Assembly (NCBI GenBank): GCA_047517485.1
Contig: JAKZSU010000225.1
Coordinates: 1 to 35,772, forward strand
Length of the DNA: 35,772 nucleotides
Source of the DNA: JAKZSU01 sp047517485
GTDB taxonomy: Bacteria; Pseudomonadota; Alphaproteobacteria; UBA7887
Direction: 5' to 3'
The translations under genes were made by a program, and so were the position numbers. Below the pieces are notes generated by a model. It did not search any database. It was not told where the DNA came from and saw only the letters and a program-made list of their open reading frames with translations. This document shows positions 31,086-35,772 of the stretch, piece after piece. Each line of letters begins with the position of its first letter. Positions within the stretch are counted from its first letter, which is position 1.

Positions 31086-31297
31086 ATTGATCCCGGAATC
31101 GGCGCCGAATCAGTGGTCAAACCGGCGCTAAAAGGCTATAAATTCAAGTTCATCGGGGAAGCGCGGTAGCCAATATATTTTGTGGTATGTCTGGCTACTT
31201 GACCGCTACATCTAGTATACTTTGCCCCAGTGGACGATCGCCCAATTCCCCCAGCCGCGGCCCGAGCGAACGGGTCCCATGAGCCAGCTCTGAATAC
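31086..31297. promoter_or_regulatory. gyrA leader region
   Basis: 212 bases, locally AT-rich in a GC-rich window. GAATC-GGCGCC-GAATC at 31096-31111 is a near-palindrome. GTAGCCA 31166-31172 and TGGCTAC 31192-31198 form a 7-bp inverted repeat around the AT-rich ATATATTTTGTGG. TTGACCGCT at 31199-31207 follows directly, then TATACT at 31216-31221, a plausible -10; TTGACC is only 11 bases upstream of it, too close to be its -35. No coding frame is credible here. Confidence 0.4.
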
Positions 31298-34087
31298 GTG
31301 ACCGAAACACCGCAAACGCCGCCTCCGTTCGACATCCTGCCGGTATCGATCGAAGAGGAAATGAAGCGCTCCTATCTCGATTACGCGATGAGCGTGATCG
31401 TCAGCCGGGCGCTGCCGGACGTGCGCGACGGGCTGAAACCGGTGCACCGGCGCATTCTCTATTCGATGGAGGAAAACAACTACCACTGGAACCGCCCGTA
31501 CCGTAAATCGGCCCGCGTCGTCGGCGATGTGATGGGCAAGTACCATCCCCACGGCGACTCGGCGATTTACGACGCCATGGTGCGTATGGCGCAGGACTTC
31601 TCGATGCGCCTGCCGTTGATCGACGGGCAAGGCAATTTCGGCTCGATGGACGGCGATCGGGCGGCCGCCATGCGTTACACCGAGGCGCGGCTGGCGCGCG
31701 CGTCGACGGCGCTGCTCGAGGATCTCGACAAGGACACCGTCGATTTTCAGGCCAACTACGACGAGTCGGAACATGAACCGACGGTCCTGCCGGCGCGATA
31801 TCCGAACCTATTGGTCAACGGGGCCGGCGGAATCGCGGTCGGCATGGCGACCAACATGGCGCCGCATAATCTGCGCGAGGTCATCGCGGCTTGCCTGGCT
31901 CTGATCGACGATCCGTCCTTGAGCATTGATGCGCTCATGGAATTCGTGCCGGGACCCGACTTTCCCACCGGCGGCAGTATCCTCGGGCGGGCCGGCATTC
32001 ATTCCGCCTATCATACCGGGCGCGGCTCGGTGGTGATGCGGGGCAAGGTCAAGTCGGAGAAAGACGACCGGGTTATCGTGATCACCGAGATACCGTATCA
32101 GGTCAACAAGTCGCGGATGGTCGAGCACATCGCCGACACCGTGCGCGACAAGCGGATCGAGGGCATTTCGGACCTTCGCGACGAATCCGATCGGGATGGC
32201 GTACGCGTGGTCGTCGAACTCAAGCGCGACGCCAATTTCGATGTCGTCCTCAGTCAGCTCTACCGCTACACGCCGCTGCAAACCACGTTCGGAATCAATG
32301 CGCTGGCGTTGCGCGATGGTCGACCCGTGCAGCTCAATCTCAAGCAGATTCTCGAAGCCTTCATCGGGTTCCGCGAAGAAGTCGTCACGCGGCGCACCAA
32401 ATTCGAACTGAAGCGGGCGCGCGAACGGGCGCACATCCTCGCCGGCCTTGCCGTCGCGGTCGCCAATATCGATGACATTATCGCGCTGATCCGCGCCGCC
32501 GCCGATCCCGACGCCGCGCGTGCCGGTCTGATGGAGCGCGCTTGGCCGGCGTGCGATGTCGCGGCGTTGATCGATTTGATCGACGAACCCGGTCACAAGG
32601 TTGCCGACGACGGCACCTACCACATGTCGGAAGTGCAGGCGCGGGCGATCCTCGAACTGCGTTTGCAACGATTAACCGGACTCGAACGCGACAAGATCGC
32701 CGCGGACCTCAGGGAAATCACCGACAAGATCATCGATTACCTCGACATTCTGCGGTCGCGCACGCGTCTGCTCGACATATTGCGCGCGGAGCTGCGCGAG
32801 GTCGCCGAACAATTCGGCGACGACGGCGGCCGGCGCACGACAATCGAGGAAGCCGAGTTCGAGCACGACATCGAGGATCTGATTCAACGCGAAGACATGG
32901 TCGTCACCCTGACCCACAAGGGGTATGTCAAACGGGTTCCGCTCTCGAGTTACCGGGCGCAGCGCCGCGGCGGCAAGGGGCGCTCCGGCATGGCGACGCG
33001 CGACGAGGATTTCGTCAGTCAGGTCTTCGTCGCCAACACTCACACCCCGATGCTGTTCTTCTCCAGCCGCGGCATGGCCTATACCCTCAAGGTCTATCGC
33101 TTGCCGCTCGGGTCGCCGCAGGCGCGCGGCAAGGCCTTGGTCAACTTGCTGCCGCTCAAGGATGGCGAGCGGGTCGCCACCATGATGCCGTTGCCCGAAG
33201 ATCAGGACACCTGGGATCAGCTCCATGTCATGTTCGCCACGTCGCGCGGAACCGTGCGCCGCAACGCGCTCTCCGACTTCACCAATATCAAGGCCAACGG
33301 CAAGATCGCGATGAAGCTGGAGGACGAGAATGGCGAGTCGCTGGGCGAGCTGATCGCGGTTCAACCGTGCGAGGAGAACCAGGACGTCTTGCTCGCCGCG
33401 GCGAGCGGCAAATGCATTCGCTTCCCGGTAACCGGTGTTCGGCTATTCGCCAGCCGCAATTCGACGGGCGTGCGCGGTCTCAGGTTGAAGGACGAAGATA
33501 CCGTCATCTCGATGTCGATTCTCGATCATGCCGAGGCGGATAGCACCGAGGCGAGGAACGCCTATTTGCGCTACGCCACGGCGTCGCGTCGCGACGATGT
33601 GGAGTCGCCGGATATCGATCCCGCGTTCGAGGATCTGGCGGCGGCGGAGCAATTCATTCTGACCGTCACCCGCAACGGCTTCGGTAAACGGAGCTCGGCC
33701 TACGAATACCGCATCTCCGGTCGTGGCGGAAAGGGGATCATCAATATCGAGACCTCGGATCGCAATGGCGAGGTCGTCGCCTCGTTCCCGGTCGAGGACG
33801 GAGACCAGATCCTCTTGGTGACCGACGGCGGGCAATTGATCCGCTGTCCGGTGGCCGATATTCGCATCGCCGGACGCAATACCCAGGGCGTCATCCTCTT
33901 CAAGACCGCCGAGGATGAGCACGTGGTCTCGGTCACGCGCTCGAGCGAAAGTATGGTCGATGACGAAGAGGACGAGGACGACTTCGCCTTGAATGGCGGC
34001 GCGGTCGAGGTGACAGAGGGCAGCAACGGCGCGGGCGGCGATGCCGCGGTGAACGGCGCCGGTTCGGATGACAACGAAGAAGGCTGA
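31298..34087 (+). CDS. gyrA: DNA gyrase subunit A
   Basis: 929-residue subunit of the type II topoisomerase that introduces negative supercoils. Catalytic Tyr128 is in AAMRYTEARLARAS. The quinolone-determining region reads YHPHGDSAIYDAMVRMAQ with Ser88 and Asp92 (Ser83/Asp87 in E. coli), the susceptible form. The C-terminal beta-pinwheel carries the GyrA box QRRGGKG at 555-561, which marks gyrase rather than ParC. An acidic tail (DDEEDEDDF, then Gly/Asn/Asp-rich) ends the protein. The start is GTG 31298, matching MTETPQTPPPFDILPVSIEEEMKRSYLDYAMSVI in pattern, with no clear ribosome-binding site. An insertion sequence begins 43 bases after the stop. Confidence 0.97.
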   Translation: MTETPQTPPPFDILPVSIEEEMKRSYLDYAMSVIVSRALPDVRDGLKPVHRRILYSMEENNYHWNRPYRKSARVVGDVMGKYHPHGDSAIYDAMVRMAQDFSMRLPLIDGQGNFGSMDGDRAAAMRYTEARLARASTALLEDLDKDTVDFQANYDESEHEPTVLPARYPNLLVNGAGGIAVGMATNMAPHNLREVIAACLALIDDPSLSIDALMEFVPGPDFPTGGSILGRAGIHSAYHTGRGSVVMRGKVKSEKDDRVIVITEIPYQVNKSRMVEHIADTVRDKRIEGISDLRDESDRDGVRVVVELKRDANFDVVLSQLYRYTPLQTTFGINALALRDGRPVQLNLKQILEAFIGFREEVVTRRTKFELKRARERAHILAGLAVAVANIDDIIALIRAAADPDAARAGLMERAWPACDVAALIDLIDEPGHKVADDGTYHMSEVQARAILELRLQRLTGLERDKIAADLREITDKIIDYLDILRSRTRLLDILRAELREVAEQFGDDGGRRTTIEEAEFEHDIEDLIQREDMVVTLTHKGYVKRVPLSSYRAQRRGGKGRSGMATRDEDFVSQVFVANTHTPMLFFSSRGMAYTLKVYRLPLGSPQARGKALVNLLPLKDGERVATMMPLPEDQDTWDQLHVMFATSRGTVRRNALSDFTNIKANGKIAMKLEDENGESLGELIAVQPCEENQDVLLAAASGKCIRFPVTGVRLFASRNSTGVRGLRLKDEDTVISMSILDHAEADSTEARNAYLRYATASRRDDVESPDIDPAFEDLAAAEQFILTVTRNGFGKRSSAYEYRISGRGGKGIINIETSDRNGEVVASFPVEDGDQILLVTDGGQLIRCPVADIRIAGRNTQGVILFKTAEDEHVVSVTRSSESMVDDEEDEDDFALNGGAVEVTEGSNGAGGDAAVNGAGSDDNEEG

Positions 34088-34130
34088 CGTGGCAAGGGCC
34101 ATATTGCGCCGTGTTGATAACAAACTGAGT

Positions 34131-34166
34131 TGACCGCTTTATGTACCATATGAATTGACCGCTTCT
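34131..34166 (+). repeat. left terminal inverted repeat of the IS
   Basis: Contains two direct copies of TTGACCGCTT (34130-34139 and 34155-34164) exactly 25 bases apart, probable transposase-binding sites. Confidence 0.75.
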
Positions 34167-34179
34167 GTTGTGGTGGTTG

Positions 34180-34236
34180 GGCCTGTGGGGAAGTGGTCAG
34201 GTCGGCGGTGCCGAGCTGTCCACTTGTCCACAGGCC
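34180..34236. repeat. subterminal hairpin inside the IS
   Basis: GGCCTGTGGGGAAGTGG (34180-34196) and CCACTTGTCCACAGGCC (34220-34236) pair at 15 of 17 positions around a 23-base loop, just past the transposase stop. It may end transposase transcription or block read-through transcription. The right arm includes TTGTCCACA, one base from a DnaA box. Confidence 0.65.
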
Positions 34237-34260
34237 GGCGCCTGGTCGCGTCGAAGCGGA

Positions 34261-35451
34261 TCACGCGGCCCGGCGGCCCTCGGTCTCGATCAGGCTGCCG
34301 TCGGCCCGGTAGCGGGCCAAACAGCGCGGCCCATGGAACACGGCCAAGGTGGCGTCCGGGTATTCGTGCACCCGCACATGCGCCTTGACGTAGTGGTGGC
34401 GGTGGCGGTCGGCTGGGATCTGCAGCGTCCGGTTCTTATAGCGCACTGTGTTGTCATTGGAGACCACGCGCTCCTCCTGGACGCAGAGTGTGTCCGCCAG
34501 TCCGCAAGCAACTGAGCTGCCGGCAAAGGCCACGAAGGCCGAGCCCGCCGCCTCGGCCGGCCGGGCAAAGCGCACGTTGTGGGCCGGCCAGAAGACCTCC
34601 TCCAGAAAGCGGTTGGCCTCGGCCCCGGTGGTGATGCCGGACAGGCGCAGCTCCTGGGGCAGGCGCTTCTGCAGGGTCCCGAACATGCGCTCCGAGCGCC
34701 CCCTGGCTTCCGGCGAGTAGGCCGCGATCAGCTCGATGCCCAGCTGAGCCAAGGCCCGGCCCACTTGGGTCGGGTTGTCCTTGTCGACCTTGCCGCCGGC
34801 CTCCGGCGTGTGCCAGTAGTGCGCCGCCCGGTCGGCATAGAGCGAGCAGAACAGGCCCTTGGCGGCGATCACTTCCGAAATCGCCCGGAACGTGCTCATG
34901 GTGCCTTCCTCCTCGACGAAAAAGCCCGAGTAGACCTCGCTCGTCGCGTCGTCCAGCGTGACCACCAGGTCCCAGATCTCATCCGCCACCCATTCATGGC
35001 TGGAGGCGTCCTGGTGCAGCATCATGCCCACCACCGGCCGCCGTGGCCGCTTGCGCCGGTGCGCCCCGCGCCTGGGCGCCGGCCGGACCCGCCCGCGCGC
35101 CTGAAGCGTGAGACGGACCCAGTTGTAGCTGCGCTTGAAACCGTGATCGGCCACCAGCTTCTCCCAGAAGTGCCTGGCCGTGAAATCCCAGTAGTGCGTG
35201 TCGAACAGCGCCAAGACCGCCATCACCTCGTCAACCCCAGCACGCCGGGCCGAGGACCGCCCCAGGCGACGGTCGTACAGACCCTCAGCACCTTCCGCCT
35301 CATAGCGATCCCGCCAGCGCCGGAAGGTCCGCTCCGAGACCCCCAGAACCTCCGACGCCTCCTGCTGGCTCAACTCGCCGCGATAACTCCGTCCGTAAAC
35401 GTCCTCGAACTTCATCAACCTCAGTCCCTGTAACCGCTCCGTCCGGCGCAT
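34261..35451 (-). CDS. ISNCY-family DDE transposase
   Basis: 396-residue transposase. An N-terminal helix-turn-helix (about 28-50, LSQQEASEVLGVSERTFRRW) binds the element ends. A basic region follows (RVRPAPRRGAHRRKRPRRP, about 121-139). The integrase-like core has Asp148 (LHQDASSHEW), Asp207 (SLYADRAAHYW) and Glu248 (YSPEARGRSER), a complete DDE triad by position. A C-terminal beta domain holds RYKNRTLQIPADRHRHHYV. ATG 35451 has a strong GGAGGGG ribosome-binding site upstream. The frame is unbroken, so it is likely active. Family naming is from memory of similar sequences; IS481-like is the alternative. Confidence 0.88.
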   Translation of the reverse strand: MRRTERLQGLRLMKFEDVYGRSYRGELSQQEASEVLGVSERTFRRWRDRYEAEGAEGLYDRRLGRSSARRAGVDEVMAVLALFDTHYWDFTARHFWEKLVADHGFKRSYNWVRLTLQARGRVRPAPRRGAHRRKRPRRPVVGMMLHQDASSHEWVADEIWDLVVTLDDATSEVYSGFFVEEEGTMSTFRAISEVIAAKGLFCSLYADRAAHYWHTPEAGGKVDKDNPTQVGRALAQLGIELIAAYSPEARGRSERMFGTLQKRLPQELRLSGITTGAEANRFLEEVFWPAHNVRFARPAEAAGSAFVAFAGSSVACGLADTLCVQEERVVSNDNTVRYKNRTLQIPADRHRHHYVKAHVRVHEYPDATLAVFHGPRCLARYRADGSLIETEGRRAA

Positions 35452-35480
35452 CTAACCCCTCCCTCGTTTGGAAGAGTTCT

Positions 35481-35516
35481 AAACCCGGACAGATCACATG
35501 TTACATAGACCGGTCA
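35481..35516 (-). repeat. right terminal inverted repeat of the IS
   Basis: Complement reads TGACCGGTCTATGTAACA and onwards, matching the left end at 26 of 36 bases. The second binding-site copy is degenerate here (CTGTCCGGGTT). Confidence 0.75.
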
Positions 35517-35635
35517 TACCTCGTGTTAGCGACAGTGCGCGCCTCGCATGGTTGAAAATATGGTGGCAAGAGCGCATGCTGTACGTAGAGTATCGGATCC
35601 ACCGTTCATCATTAGGGCGAAGTGGAGGAACCGAG

Positions 35636-35772
35636 ATGAGCCGAGGCGGCCTGCGCAGGAGACTCCCGGGCCGGACCCTGGTGCTGGCCCTGTTGGTTTT
35701 CGCGGCAGGCCTGGCCGGTGGTTCCACGTCGTCGCTCGCCGGCGAGCTGGTCAACCAGACGTTCTTCGGTGG
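35636..35772 (+). CDS. exported protein of unknown function, N-terminal end (partial)
   Basis: The frame from ATG 35636 stays open to the end of the window (45 full codons). GGAGG about ten bases upstream is a good ribosome-binding site. The peptide starts with a basic stretch (MSRGGLRRRLPGR), then a hydrophobic core (TLVLALLVFAAGLAGG) and a small-residue region ending SSLAG, a typical Sec signal peptide, followed by ELVNQTFFGG. What remains is too short to name. The spacer 35517-35635 after the insertion sequence holds nothing I recognise. Confidence 0.6.
   Translation, partial: MSRGGLRRRLPGRTLVLALLVFAAGLAGGSTSSLAGELVNQTFFG

Larger units (their letters stand above)
34131..35516 (-). mobile_element. 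ISNCY-like insertion sequence
   Basis: 1386-bp element bounded by terminal inverted repeats and holding one transposase gene on the minus strand. The ends were placed by aligning 34131 rightwards (TGACCGCTTTATGTAC) with the complement of 35516 leftwards (TGACCGGTCTATGTAA); 26 of 36 bases agree, 19 of the first 23, and agreement stops outside these points. No target-site duplication is visible in the flanks (CTGAGT on the left, TACCTC on the right), so the exact ends could be off by a few bases or the element makes none. It follows gyrA and is probably recent: the transposase is intact. Confidence 0.8.

Noticed and set aside
31199..31221. TTGACC and TATACT as a -35/-10 promoter of gyrA
   Set aside because: The spacer is only 11 bases; TATACT may be a -10 with a different or absent -35.
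34088..34131. Small frame beginning GTGGCAAGGGCC after gyrA as a coaD remnant
   Set aside because: The 14 codons do not match the CoaD start (GVYPGTFDP-type) and run into the IS end; there is nothing to support a gene.

Overview
The window looks like a GC-rich alphaproteobacterial chromosome, most like the Rhodospirillales group. The evidence is the gene order: argS, a SPOR protein, nagZ, scpA/scpB, tatABC, serS, surE, pcm and an M23 protein, then yajC-secD-secF with a Mth938-type and a squalene/phytoene-synthase-type gene. To my knowledge this run is typical of that class. trmFO, and uvrA divergent from ssb with gyrA nearby, agree with it. This placement is from memory of gene order and protein motifs, not from a search.

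Layout. (1) 1-5959, plus strand: the end of a dGTPase-like gene, then argS, SPOR protein, nagZ, an M50 membrane protease, scpA and scpB. The genes overlap or abut and are probably one operon for translation, wall turnover and chromosome segregation. (2) 5960-9968: a Fur-box-like palindrome and an extended -10 promoter upstream of a ferric-iron ABC importer (fbpABC). This block appears inserted into the conserved run between scpB and tatA. (3) 9969-11831: tatABC, with an unusual run of aspartates in the TatC tail. (4) 11832-12111: a 264-bp element made of three nearly perfect, exactly nested inverted repeats that folds as a cloverleaf and ends five bases before serS. (5) 12112-15820: serS, surE, pcm and an NlpD-like lipoprotein. 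(6) 15817-16674, minus strand: a DUF815-type ATPase. (7) 16828-21004: yajC-secD-secF followed by homologues of two mitochondrial complex I assembly factors (NDUFAF3-like and NDUFAF6-like). (8) 21009-22364, minus: trmFO; then, on plus, a DxD-containing glycosyltransferase-like protein, an FMN split-barrel protein and a class IV PLP aminotransferase. (9) 24800-28737, minus: uvrA with a zinc alcohol dehydrogenase behind it. (10) 28928-34087, plus: ssb, two tandem, related pilin-like genes, and gyrA. (11) 34131-35516: an ISNCY-like insertion sequence with recognisable terminal inverted repeats. (12) 35636 to the end: the first 45 codons of an exported protein of unknown function.

Most of the window is housekeeping. 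The parts most worth following are the cloverleaf element before serS, the tandem pilin-like pair between ssb and gyrA, the iron-regulated insertion, and the link between the Sec membrane-insertion genes and the complex I assembly-factor homologues. I found no tRNA, rRNA or CRISPR array. No gene-free stretch exceeds about 280 bases, and each stretch above about 180 is described.
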